64,000 nucleotides of DNA from positions 801,780 to 865,779 of the forward strand of contig JBMNMA010000004.1 of assembly GCA_050953105.1 (NCBI GenBank), in the 5' to 3' direction. This document shows, piece after piece, positions 54,250 to 62,452 of the stretch. The first letter of the stretch is position 1. Each line of letters starts with the position of its first letter. The notes under the pieces were generated by a model that did not search any database, was not told the DNA's origin, and saw nothing but the letters and a program-made list of their open reading frames with translations. A program made the position numbers and the translations under genes. The DNA is from UBA1206 sp050953105. GTDB taxonomy: Bacteria > Bacillota > Clostridia > Oscillospirales > CAG-382.

Positions 54250-56130
54250 TTGGCAAGAAAATACGGGTTTATTGGTTTGGGTAATATTTGGTACAAAACA
54301 TTAAGAATTGCGGGTGAGTTAATGAATAGTGGGAAAAAGGTAATTTGTGACAACTTGTATAAATATATAACAGATGAATTGGCAAATTGTATTGATGATG
54401 AATTATTCACTAAGGTCACAATAGAAGAATTAGGTGAATTCTATTATAAAAAAGCATTATCACATGTCAACGATGCAACAGATACGTTACTTCAAACTGT
54501 AATTCGATTCATGGTTCGTAAAGAGTCGACATTTGAAAATTTAAATGATTATTATAAAAGTCTATGCAAAATTATTGGCATAAAAAAATTACCAAGCAAA
54601 ATACTGAATGAAGTGAAGAAAGAATATGATGATATTTTTGTTCGGAAATACAACATAGTCATTCAGAAAGCAAGTGCTGCAACAACAGATATAAATAATA
54701 AACTTCAAAAGCTTAAGGTTGATAGTGATTCTATAAAGAATGCTTCACCAAATTATTCATTTATGAGGGACTTAAGCGGTGATGAGTTAAGGCTGTATGA
54801 GTACAGTAATGAATGTAATGCATTAAGAACAAGAAAAGAAATGATAGAGTTCGTTGTACAATACATGACAACTAAACTAATGGAGTTCTGCAACATTCAT
54901 GATACAAATAGCATTGAGTTAGCCATAAAAGAAGAAACTCTCAAACTGTCAAAAAATGATACATATGGAGCAGATGTTTCTTTTTTATCATATAAAGATA
55001 TAGTAGAAATAACTGAGGATGATATCGATAGACCTTTTGCGCTATTTTTTAAAGTGAAGTTTTATACTGCCGCTGAGAAAGCGCGAAAAAATATATATGC
55101 GTCACAGTATACCCTGAATGAGGAAGCTAGGATCGAGCAATACAAGACGTATATAAGCAATATTCCAAAGATAGATGATTTACAATTCCAGAAAGAGAAC
55201 GACCAGGGGGCATACTTATCTTCTTTGAGAAAATTCGTATCTGATTATGTAATAATAGATGACTTAACAAATATGATAGCTGAAAGTATATGCCTGCGAG
55301 ATCGAAAGGAAATATTAACAAAATGTGTAGAATTATATAATGCAAAAGAATTCGAGCTTTTTGGCAATATTGCGCCAATTCAAATAGAAGGTATGTTTGC
55401 AGACTTCTTAAGGGATACAACAACCTTTAGACGATTTACAAAGCTAGAAGTATATGCTGGCGCTGTTTTACGAGAAAAAATTAAATACTTACAAGATACA
55501 AATAGCGATATTTATCCGGAAGCCGTAGAATATTTTATGTTTTACTTCAATAATATTATTAGGAATAAAGTAGCTCATGGTAGCTACAAGAATATCTTTA
55601 AAGATAAAATGCAGGCAGAGATATTTGCTACAGAAGTAATTTTAGATATGAGTATGCTGGTTTATATGCTTTCTAGGAAAAGCGAAACAGAAAAAATGTA
55701 TCGTTTTATAAACGGGTATCAAAAGTACTATACAAAGGTGATTAAGTCTGAGCATCCATGCTTTGGGGCATTGCTAAATGATATGATAGGCGACAAAATT
55801 ATTTCAAATTATGATTCTATTGAAAAGTATCGTCCTATACAAGTTGCATATTGGCTCGTGAACCCATACTATGAGAAAATATATGAGACAGTGGGGGACA
55901 AAAAAGATTTGCTTGAACTGAGAAGTCAATTTCTTAGTAAAGAGTTTTGGTTATATGTTTTAAGCGTACTAAACGATATTATTCAAACAGGATATGACTA
56001 TAGAAGAATTAATATGGAATTTATTTCTATAGTCAATGGGCTCTTTAGTTGTAATATCACAGATGAAGTTAAAAGAATTTTAGGACAAGTAAATGCAGCA
56101 CTTCAACGAATTAAGGTTATGGGAAAATAG
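54250..56130 (+). CDS. Large protein with HEPN-type R-x4-H motif, candidate RNase effector
   Basis: 626 residues from TTG 54250. Helical throughout, with no P-loop. The stretch FYFNNIIRNKVAHGSYKNI at about residue 430-450 contains R438-N-K-V-A-H443, the R-x4-H motif that forms the active site in HEPN ribonucleases, preceded by long helices as in that fold. The N-terminal 400 residues (LMNSGKKVICDNLYKYI, MIEFVVQYMTTKLMEFCNIH) are of no family I know. Last gene of the operon, ending 33 bp before attachment module 3. HEPN assignment is motif-level only. Confidence 0.6.
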   Translation: MARKYGFIGLGNIWYKTLRIAGELMNSGKKVICDNLYKYITDELANCIDDELFTKVTIEELGEFYYKKALSHVNDATDTLLQTVIRFMVRKESTFENLNDYYKSLCKIIGIKKLPSKILNEVKKEYDDIFVRKYNIVIQKASAATTDINNKLQKLKVDSDSIKNASPNYSFMRDLSGDELRLYEYSNECNALRTRKEMIEFVVQYMTTKLMEFCNIHDTNSIELAIKEETLKLSKNDTYGADVSFLSYKDIVEITEDDIDRPFALFFKVKFYTAAEKARKNIYASQYTLNEEARIEQYKTYISNIPKIDDLQFQKENDQGAYLSSLRKFVSDYVIIDDLTNMIAESICLRDRKEILTKCVELYNAKEFELFGNIAPIQIEGMFADFLRDTTTFRRFTKLEVYAGAVLREKIKYLQDTNSDIYPEAVEYFMFYFNNIIRNKVAHGSYKNIFKDKMQAEIFATEVILDMSMLVYMLSRKSETEKMYRFINGYQKYYTKVIKSEHPCFGALLNDMIGDKIISNYDSIEKYRPIQVAYWLVNPYYEKIYETVGDKKDLLELRSQFLSKEFWLYVLSVLNDIIQTGYDYRRINMEFISIVNGLFSCNITDEVKRILGQVNAALQRIKVMGK

Positions 56131-56162
56131 CATGTTGCAGGGTAATTCGTAAAAGGTTGATA

Positions 56163-56308
56163 TGTTCCCTCGAACGTCGAATTTCCAAAAAACAGCGAAA
56201 AACCCATTGATATGTTCCCACGAACGTAGGGGTCAAAAATAGGCTCAAGACATCAATGCCATCAACTCGAGCCACGTTGAGAGTGTCGTATTGATTACAA
56301 AGCTGTAA
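56163..56308 (+). repeat. Right-end/attachment module 3 (rlmD-end mimic)
   Basis: TGTTCCC repeats start at 56163 and 56213 (50 bp apart, each followed by CGAACG). 36 bp later a frame codes DINAINSSHVESVVLITKL up to TAA 56306-56308. The HVES core matches the rlmD end. Confidence 0.8.
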
Positions 56309-56522
56309 GCATTGAATTTACTGGGTTTCCGGGATTACATCCAAGTTGTCTACTCGACTTGAAGGACCAAAATGCGTACACGGAAACATATCGAGGGGGT
56401 ATTTTTGAGGAGAAATTTGATTTTAAAATGGGTAGGGTTGAGTTGACAGATTAGATAACGGGCATTTTTCATAGGGTTGAGGAGACAGGATGGTTAAAAA
56501 ATTTTTCAAAATGGAGGTAAAT
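56309..56522 (+). other. Left-end region of the nucleotidyltransferase cassette
   Basis: No gene. CCAAGTTGTCTACTCGACTTG (from 56341) resembles AAGTTGTTCTACTTGAG in the equivalent place after module 1 (13049-13070). Two direct repeats of TAGGGTTGAG-x-x-GACAG start at 56433 and 56472 (39 bp apart), possibly this cassette's own terminal sites. TTGACA at 56444 could be a -35 box, without a clear -10. Confidence 0.4.
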
Positions 56523-57452
56523 ATGATAGATATAGGATTAAAATGGGATGACTTAGAAAGATATATAATAGAACAAATATATACTTTACCAGGTATTGAT
56601 AATCATGAGGAAGAGTTATCTGTATTACTGACAGGGAGTAGAGCAATCAATGCATACTCTAAAAATTCAGATGTAGATTTAGATGTGATTTGCTCAAAAG
56701 AGACATTTGAAAAAATTCAAAAAGAAATGTACAGAAAAGGATTAACTCCTAATATTAATCAGGCATTCTATTATCTGCCGGAAAAAGGCTGGGAGAAATA
56801 TTTCGGAGATGATGTAGGAAGACCGCATTTTACAATTACCTCATTAGATGTAATAGAAAACCAAATAAGCAATTACGAGGACGTACCTACATGGATTTGG
56901 ACAAATGCAGTAGTAATAAATGATCCTAATGATCAATTCAAGGATATAGTAGGAAAATTTAAAGGATACCCCCATGAAATACTAGAGAAGAAAATTAAAT
57001 ACAGATATCTTTTAGCCAGCTATTGGTTAATTGATGGGTATCCGCATCATCATAAAAAAGACGAAGATATTTTTCCTGCAATGCTTTCAATACTTAATGG
57101 AATACATGAGCTATATAGGTTCTTCTATATTGTTGAAGGTAAACCTTATCCCTACTCTGAGAAACTATCTCTTTATGTAATAGAAACCAAGCTGGGGAGC
57201 AAGTTCAAACTATTTATTGATAGGATTATAAATATGGTAGTTGGTATTGGATGTGAGAGGGAAAATGCTTGGGAAAGGCTGGATAGAGCAATTGAACTTT
57301 TATTATATGGAGATGTAAGTCCGGAATCTGTTGAATTTTTTGATGCATGTGATGAAGCAATGATTATGGCAGGTATAGAAGAAGGCTGGGTAAAATCGGG
57401 TTATGACAATATAGATGAATTACTATCTGGAAAGTTAGGACCGTTGCCATAG
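56523..57452 (+). CDS. Nucleotidyltransferase-fold protein (DUF4037-like)
   Basis: 309 residues from ATG 56523, which follows AATGGAGGTAAAT. NTP_transf_2 motif LLTGSRAINAYSKNSDVDLD (G-S then D-x-D) at about residues 35-55, followed by a helical DUF4037-type C-terminal domain (YLLASYWLIDGYPHHHKKDE). Related folds adenylylate antibiotics or other small molecules, or act as antitoxin/toxin pairs. It is the only gene between attachment modules 3 and 4. Substrate unknown. Confidence 0.75.
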   Translation: MIDIGLKWDDLERYIIEQIYTLPGIDNHEEELSVLLTGSRAINAYSKNSDVDLDVICSKETFEKIQKEMYRKGLTPNINQAFYYLPEKGWEKYFGDDVGRPHFTITSLDVIENQISNYEDVPTWIWTNAVVINDPNDQFKDIVGKFKGYPHEILEKKIKYRYLLASYWLIDGYPHHHKKDEDIFPAMLSILNGIHELYRFFYIVEGKPYPYSEKLSLYVIETKLGSKFKLFIDRIINMVVGIGCERENAWERLDRAIELLLYGDVSPESVEFFDACDEAMIMAGIEEGWVKSGYDNIDELLSGKLGPLP

Positions 57453-57492
57453 TGTAAGTTGGCTACATGAGTTTTGGTTACTCTGGTTGATA

Positions 57493-57645
57493 TGTTTCCT
57501 TGAACGTCGGTTTTCAGAAAAAATGCTAAAAACCCATTGACATGTTCCCACGTACAGATGCTATAAAAAATTGTCCACAGACATCAATTCCATCAACTCG
57601 ACCCATGTTGAGACGGTATGTCTGATGTCAAGGGTAAAAGATTGA
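57493..57645 (+). repeat. Right-end/attachment module 4 (rlmD-end mimic)
   Basis: TGTTTCC at 57493 and TGTTCCC at 57543 (50 bp apart), then 37 bp to a frame coding DINSINSTHVETVCLMSRVK and D, ending TGA 57643-57645. The last 10 codons and following bases equal those at the real rlmD end (LMSRVKD, then GAGAGCTGAAAACCC), showing the junction of this right end with a second left end. Confidence 0.85.
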
Positions 57646-57671
57646 GAGAGCTGAAAACCCTTATATATCAA
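57646..57671 (+). repeat. Left-end sequence, copy 2, first part (split by IS1182)
   Basis: Same bases as 3945-3970 after the rlmD stop. It continues after the insertion sequence at 59361. The 11-bp stretch TTATATATCAA at 57661-57671 is duplicated at 59361-59371. Confidence 0.85.
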
Positions 57672-59360
57672 GGCCACTGAAAAAGTCTAATATTTGCAAA
57701 ACCAGTGGACTTTTATGCAAATATATGGTATAATAATACACATACACAGTATGCGGAGGCAACAGAAATGCTGAGGGACAACAGTCAAATAAAGCTGTCA
57801 TTATCACCATATCAAGGATTGTATGAGATTGTTGTGCCGCCAGATAATCTGCTACGTAAAATCAAGGAGAACATAGATTTTAGCTTTGTAAATCCTATGC
57901 TACGGAAACAATATTGCGAAAATTTCGGTCGCCCGGCAAAAGAGCCTGAGATGATGTTTAAACTGATGTTTTTGAAGAAAGTGTATGATTTGTCAGACGA
58001 GCGTCTGATCGGCAGTGCGCAGACCGATATGGCATATAAATATTTTTTGGACTTGGATCCGGAAGCTGAAATGGTAGACTCGAGTCTACTCACAAAATTC
58101 CGTAAAACACGTATTACAGAAGATATACTGGAGGAGATGCTGCGTGAAACAATTCGTCAGGCAATAAAAAAAGGTCTGATAAAATCCAATGCGATCATCG
58201 TTGATTCCACGCATACAAATGCGAATGCCCGTCCGAAAACAGTAACACAGATTCTGCGCGAATTAAGCAAACAACTACGTCGAGAAATCTATCGTGAGAT
58301 GGTAGAACTTTCGGAGAAATTCCCCGAAAAACCGGGGGGAACCGCCGAATTAACGGATGAGATTGAATATACATACCGGCTGCTTGAAAGCGTTGGCAAA
58401 GAAATATTGCATAGTGGAAAGTCTGGATTGATTGAACTCTATGAACGCATAAAGGAGTTGTTGGATACAGGCCGAGTCCGTGAAATTCGATCAAAAAACG
58501 ATGAAGATGCCCGGTTTGGGCACAAAACGCCAAACAGCACGTTTTTCGGGTTTAAGAGCCATTTGGCCATGACCGAAGAGAGAATTATAACAGGCATTGA
58601 AGTCACGCATGGTGGAGAACCGGACTGCACACAGCTTCCGACTTTACTTGAAAAAACTATAGCTAACGGCGTTCAGGCCAAGGAAGTTATTGGGGATACG
58701 GCATATGTCAGCCAAGACAATCTTGAGGCATGCGAAGAAAAAGGTGTGACGCTTTATGCAAAAACGAACTCCGCCGTCGCAGCTGCAGCCGCAACGCCGC
58801 TGGATGAAAGGTTTTGTTTCAATAAGGACGCGGGATTGCTTCAATGTCCGGCGGGGGAACTGGCAATGCGGGTTGAAAAAAGACGGACAGAGAATGGGAA
58901 GACATATTTCAATTATTTTTTCAGCAAAAGAAAGTGTCAAACATGTCCCTTATGCGAGAACTGCCGTATTGGAAAATCAAAGGGTAAATGTTACAACATT
59001 ACCCAGCCGAGTGAGAAGAACAGACAAAGGCTTGAATTTGAGAACAGCGAACCATTCCGGGAGCGATTGAAAATCCGGTATCGCATTGAAGAAAAGAATG
59101 GCGAAATGAAAGTGGCGCACGGTCTGGACAGAGCCGATTCCGTGGGTCTTGTCGCTATGCAATTGCAAACGTACTTTACAGCGTTTGTGGTAAATGTTAA
59201 GCGCATAGTCAAATTAATAGCACCAACTCCAGCCTAATTGGGGTTGTTTTTTGTTTTTGATTGAAACCCATCAAAATTCCTGACTATTTCATTGAAATAT
59301 TAACGGATAAATATGCATTTATACATTACCGAATCAAAAAATCGAGGTTTTTCAGTGGCC
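57672..59360 (+). mobile_element. IS1182-family insertion sequence
   Basis: One transposase gene flanked by 13-bp perfect inverted repeats GGCCACTGAAAAA, and 11-bp flanking direct repeats TTATATATCAA. Comparison with the uninterrupted copy at 3945-4190 shows exactly where it inserted, giving an independent check of the boundaries. Confidence 0.92.
57768..59237 (+). CDS. IS1182-family transposase
   Basis: 489 residues from ATG 57768 (CGGAGGCAAC upstream). DUF772-type N-terminal domain (FSFVNPMLRKQYCENFGRPA, MAYKYFLDLDPEAEM), then the DDE core: IIVDSTHTNANAR (first D), VIGDTAYVS (second D), a Cys-rich insert (CQTCPLCENCRIGKSKGKC) and RYRIEEKNGEMK (catalytic E). Intact, so the element may still move. 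Starts without frameshift, as usual for the family. Confidence 0.92.
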   Translation: MLRDNSQIKLSLSPYQGLYEIVVPPDNLLRKIKENIDFSFVNPMLRKQYCENFGRPAKEPEMMFKLMFLKKVYDLSDERLIGSAQTDMAYKYFLDLDPEAEMVDSSLLTKFRKTRITEDILEEMLRETIRQAIKKGLIKSNAIIVDSTHTNANARPKTVTQILRELSKQLRREIYREMVELSEKFPEKPGGTAELTDEIEYTYRLLESVGKEILHSGKSGLIELYERIKELLDTGRVREIRSKNDEDARFGHKTPNSTFFGFKSHLAMTEERIITGIEVTHGGEPDCTQLPTLLEKTIANGVQAKEVIGDTAYVSQDNLEACEEKGVTLYAKTNSAVAAAAATPLDERFCFNKDAGLLQCPAGELAMRVEKRRTENGKTYFNYFFSKRKCQTCPLCENCRIGKSKGKCYNITQPSEKNRQRLEFENSEPFRERLKIRYRIEEKNGEMKVAHGLDRADSVGLVAMQLQTYFTAFVVNVKRIVKLIAPTPA

Positions 59361-59585
59361 TTATATATCAACGCTTTCAGCACACATGGGTATGAAACCC
59401 ACCAGACGAAAAACATGAAAATATCGCTTCGCGGAAACAAGTCAAGAAATGCCCTATTTGATAGTTAAGTGGTCAGGTTAGATGTCAGTGCTTGGTGAGT
59501 GGTCGATTTAGATGTCAGCCTTCGCGAGTGAACGATTTAGATGTTTTTTCGGATTTTTTTAAGGTTGTGTGGTCAGGTTGGACAT
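59361..59585 (+). repeat. Left-end sequence, copy 2, second part, with four-repeat array
   Basis: Continuation of the copy of 3961-4190. The GTGGTCAGGTTAGATGT-like repeats start at 59469, 59499, 59528 and 59569 (spacing 30, 29, 41, equal to copy 1); the middle two have drifted to GTCGATTT and GAACGATTT. No gene lies in 59238-59648. Confidence 0.85.
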
Positions 59586-59648
59586 GAGAATAGAATCGTA
59601 TTTAATCTAATACACATAAGACCTTGTTTAGAGAAAGGAGATAATTTA

Positions 59649-60395
59649 ATGATAGATTTATATGAAAGATTTGCCTTTGACTATGATGAATTTGGACCGA
59701 TAGAAGAGTACTTGGGTGACGAGAAAACATTTCTAAATAAAATTTTTGCTGAGCATGGTGTTAGGAATGTTTTAGATTGTGCTTGTGGAACAGGGCAACA
59801 TCTTTTAATGATGGCACAGTCCGGATACAATGTTTGGGGCTCAGACTATTCAAAATCAATGCTTGAGGTAGCGCATAGAAATCTTCAAAAGAGAGGTTAT
59901 AATATACCATTGTGTCAATGTGATTTTCGATATTTAGAGCAGGCTTTTAACATGGATTTTGATGCAATTGTATGTCTAACAAATTCTTTGCCCCATTTAC
60001 AAACTGATGAGGATTTATTGACAGCTCTTCGCTCAATGAAAAATAGGTTGAATAAAAATGGGGTATTGGTCTTAACGCAAGGAACCACACATTTTACATT
60101 AACCTTGCCTTCCATTGAAGTTGTTGTTAATAGGTCGGATTTTTCTCGAATTTTTGTCAAGGAGCAGGACGGACGGTTTCAGACTATTCATGTGTTGGAT
60201 TTGTACCATAGCGCAGAACGTTTAGAAAGCAATCAATACGATATTGTCTATAGAATCCTGCTTGATGAAGATTACAAAAAACTACTTTCACAGGCCGGAT
60301 TCACAAATATACAGATATACGGGGACTATAAAATGAATGCCTATGATGAAAAAAGTTGGCGTTTGATTGTTGTTGCGGAAGCCTTGCCTAATTAG
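59649..60395 (+). CDS. Class I SAM-dependent methyltransferase (small-molecule type)
   Basis: 248 residues from ATG 59649, behind AAAGGAGATAATTTA. SAM motif VLDCACGTGQHLLMM (about residues 40-54), GSDYSKSMLEVAHRN, DFDAIVCLTNSLPHL. The fold and length match Methyltransf_11/25 enzymes such as glycine or dimethylglycine methylases. First gene after the second left end, as the kinase gene is after the first. Substrate unknown; the neighbours are resistance-type genes. Confidence 0.8.
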   Translation: MIDLYERFAFDYDEFGPIEEYLGDEKTFLNKIFAEHGVRNVLDCACGTGQHLLMMAQSGYNVWGSDYSKSMLEVAHRNLQKRGYNIPLCQCDFRYLEQAFNMDFDAIVCLTNSLPHLQTDEDLLTALRSMKNRLNKNGVLVLTQGTTHFTLTLPSIEVVVNRSDFSRIFVKEQDGRFQTIHVLDLYHSAERLESNQYDIVYRILLDEDYKKLLSQAGFTNIQIYGDYKMNAYDEKSWRLIVVAEALPN

Positions 60396-60405
60396 TACAG
60401 TCAGT

Positions 60406-60422
60406 GTGAACAATTTAGATGT
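60406..60422 (+). repeat. Degenerate terminal repeat between cassette genes
   Basis: GTGAACAATTTAGATGT matches the drifted third repeat of the right array (GTGAACGATTTAGATGT) at 16 of 17 positions. It lies in the 43-bp gap between the methyltransferase and the Lnu-like gene, a possible trace of an earlier cassette boundary. Confidence 0.4.
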
Positions 60423-60438
60423 TTCAACGGAGGGTTTT

Positions 60439-60933
60439 ATGGTAAATAAAGAAGATGCCATTGAGATAATTTCATATGCAGTCGATAACGGGATTGATAT
60501 TTGGCTCGACGGCGGTTGGGGCGTTGATGCGCTATTGGGAACACAAACAAGGGTGCATAATGATATCGATTTATTTGTGGAAAAAATCAATAGCAAAAAA
60601 TTTATTGATATAATAAAAGAAAAAGGCTTTTCTGAAATTGAAGAAGCATATACAACTGCTTCGCACACGGTTTGGAAAGACACAAAAGGCAGGATAATTG
60701 ATCTTCATATATTTGAGTTTAACGAACAAGGAAACCTTGTTTTTGAGGGAGAAACATATTCCGGAGATGTTTTCAGTGGAATTGGGAAAATAAGTAACAA
60801 AGTGGTGAAATGTATTAGTGCCGAGAATCAAGTTTTATTTCACCTTGGATATGAGCATGACGAAAATGATGTTCATGATGTAAGACTTTTATGCGAAAGG
60901 TTTAATATTCCTATTCCAAACGAATATAAGTAA
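60439..60933 (+). CDS. Lincosamide nucleotidyltransferase-like protein (Lnu-type)
   Basis: 164 residues from ATG 60439 (ACGGAGGGTTTT upstream). WLDGGWGVDALLGTQTR followed by VHNDIDLFVE is the nucleotidyltransferase motif shared with Lnu(A)-like lincomycin adenylyltransferases; IIDLHIFEFNEQGN and NQVLFHLGYEHDENDVHDV also fit. These enzymes use ATP to adenylylate a hydroxyl of lincosamides. Size matches Lnu(A)/(C) (about 160). A different small-molecule target cannot be excluded. Confidence 0.7.
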   Translation: MVNKEDAIEIISYAVDNGIDIWLDGGWGVDALLGTQTRVHNDIDLFVEKINSKKFIDIIKEKGFSEIEEAYTTASHTVWKDTKGRIIDLHIFEFNEQGNLVFEGETYSGDVFSGIGKISNKVVKCISAENQVLFHLGYEHDENDVHDVRLLCERFNIPIPNEYK

Positions 60934-60978
60934 AATATTGTTTCCCAAAAAAATAGGTTAAAAAGCGGAGGTGAGAAC

Positions 60979-61527
60979 GTGAAAAAATGTATAGCATTAC
61001 TGCGCGGCATCAATGTTGGCGGAAAAAACAAAGTTTCAATGAAGGAATTAAAAGAATTACTGAAGGAAAACGGATTTCAAGATGTGGACACCTATATTAA
61101 CAGCGGCAACATTATTTTTTCCGGTGACAATTATGATGAGGAATTTTTAAGAAGAAAGTGCGAAACCTTGATTTTTGAGAAGTTTAATTTGAAAATTTCA
61201 TTGATAGTCATATCCGCCGACGAACTGATTGAAACACTAGATAATGCACCGGACTGGTGGGACGCCGATAAAGAATCAAAACACAATGCTATATTTGTTA
61301 TATCTCCAACTACTGTGGATGAGGTGATTTTGGAAGTTGGAGACGCCAAGACAGAATATGAAAAGGTCGCAAGCTATGGCAGAGTAATATTCTGGTCTGC
61401 GCCTTTGAAAACATTCTCACGGACTCGCTGGTCAAAAATTGTCGGGAAACCTGTTTACAATGAAGTTACCATCAGAAATGCCAATACTGTAAAAAACTTG
61501 GCGAAATTGTGTACAACCTCGCCATAA
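60979..61527 (+). CDS. DUF1697 family protein
   Basis: 182 residues with a GTG start after GCGGAGGTGAGAAC. IALLRGINVGGKNKVSMKEL, YINSGNIIFSG and the C-terminal FSRTRWSKIVGKPVYNEVTI, RNANTV are the hallmarks of DUF1697 (UPF0 type small proteins, often near resistance or stress genes). Biochemical function not established. Confidence 0.88.
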   Translation: MKKCIALLRGINVGGKNKVSMKELKELLKENGFQDVDTYINSGNIIFSGDNYDEEFLRRKCETLIFEKFNLKISLIVISADELIETLDNAPDWWDADKESKHNAIFVISPTTVDEVILEVGDAKTEYEKVASYGRVIFWSAPLKTFSRTRWSKIVGKPVYNEVTIRNANTVKNLAKLCTTSP

Positions 61528-61580
61528 TGAGCCGATAGCACTGGCTAATGTAAACCCCGGAAAAGGAGGATGTAGATCAG

Positions 61581-62330
61581 ATGAATGTAAAATTTGATCC
61601 AAATAACGTGGTTATCCAATTATGTTTGAGTGGGCTGAACTTGGAGGATAGCGGAAAACCCGAGGATGCAGCCGCGTTGTTTCAAAAGGCATGGCACGAA
61701 GCAACTGACGACTATGAAAGATTTATTGCGGCTTATCATTTTGCTCGACAGCAAAAGAGTGTTACAGACAAATTAAAATGGCTGGAAACATCCCTGCAGT
61801 GTGCCCTAAAGATAAATGATGATAATGTTAAGAGTGCATACCCTACGTTATATTTAAACATTGCCAAATGTTATGAGGAACTTTGTGATTATGATAATGC
61901 AAAAAGAAATTATGAGTTATCAAATAAATATAAGGTTGCACCTACTGATTTAGGCCCATTTTATCACGGTACAAAGGCAGATTTGCAGGTTGGTGATTTA
62001 CTGACAGCGGGTGGAAATTCAAATTACAAGCCTGAGCTTAAAATGAACCACATTTATTTCACTGCCAATATAAATGGCGCAAGACTTGCAGCGGCATTAG
62101 CAAAAGGCGAAGGGAGAGAACGCGTTTATATAGTAGAACCAACTGGTGAATTTGAAAACGACCCAAATGTTACCGACAAAAAATTTCCGGGTAACTTAAC
62201 ACGGTCTTATCGTTCGCGGGAACCTTTAAGGATTATTGGAGAAGAAACAGATTGGGCGAAGCTGACAGCTAAGGAGAGAAATGAATGGCACGAAAAATTA
62301 GCCAAAAACAAGGGCGAAATTATTAACTGA
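61581..62330 (+). CDS. arr: Rifampin ADP-ribosyltransferase (Arr) with N-terminal TPR-like domain
   Basis: 249 residues with AAAGGAGGATGTAG upstream. Residues about 125-249 are a full Arr domain: FYHGTKADLQVGDLL, HIYFTANINGA, RVYIVEPTGEFENDP, KKFPGNLTRSYRSREPLRII. It transfers ADP-ribose from NAD+ to rifamycins. Residues 1-115 (GKPEDAAALFQKAWHEATDD, YLNIAKCYEELCDYDNAKRN) are TPR-like helices; standalone Arr enzymes have about 140 residues, so this is the longer, TPR-bearing variant. No fusion artefact is suggested, because the linker is continuous. Confidence 0.88.
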   Translation: MNVKFDPNNVVIQLCLSGLNLEDSGKPEDAAALFQKAWHEATDDYERFIAAYHFARQQKSVTDKLKWLETSLQCALKINDDNVKSAYPTLYLNIAKCYEELCDYDNAKRNYELSNKYKVAPTDLGPFYHGTKADLQVGDLLTAGGNSNYKPELKMNHIYFTANINGARLAAALAKGEGRERVYIVEPTGEFENDPNVTDKKFPGNLTRSYRSREPLRIIGEETDWAKLTAKERNEWHEKLAKNKGEIIN

Positions 62331-62375
62331 GCATATTTTAATCCAGTTTTTTAAAAAAAGCAAGGCATTCTATTA

Positions 62376-62402
62376 CCGACAAAACCGTGCACAGATTGTC
62401 GG
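62376..62402. promoter_or_regulatory. Inverted repeat upstream of the AraC-type regulator
   Basis: CCGACA and TGTCGG, 15 bp apart, about 50 bp before the AraC-family start. No T-run follows, so an operator is more likely than a terminator. Confidence 0.35.
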
Positions 62403-62452
62403 ATGAATAAATGCATCCTGTGATAATATTGATGATGAAAGGAGGTTGTTTG

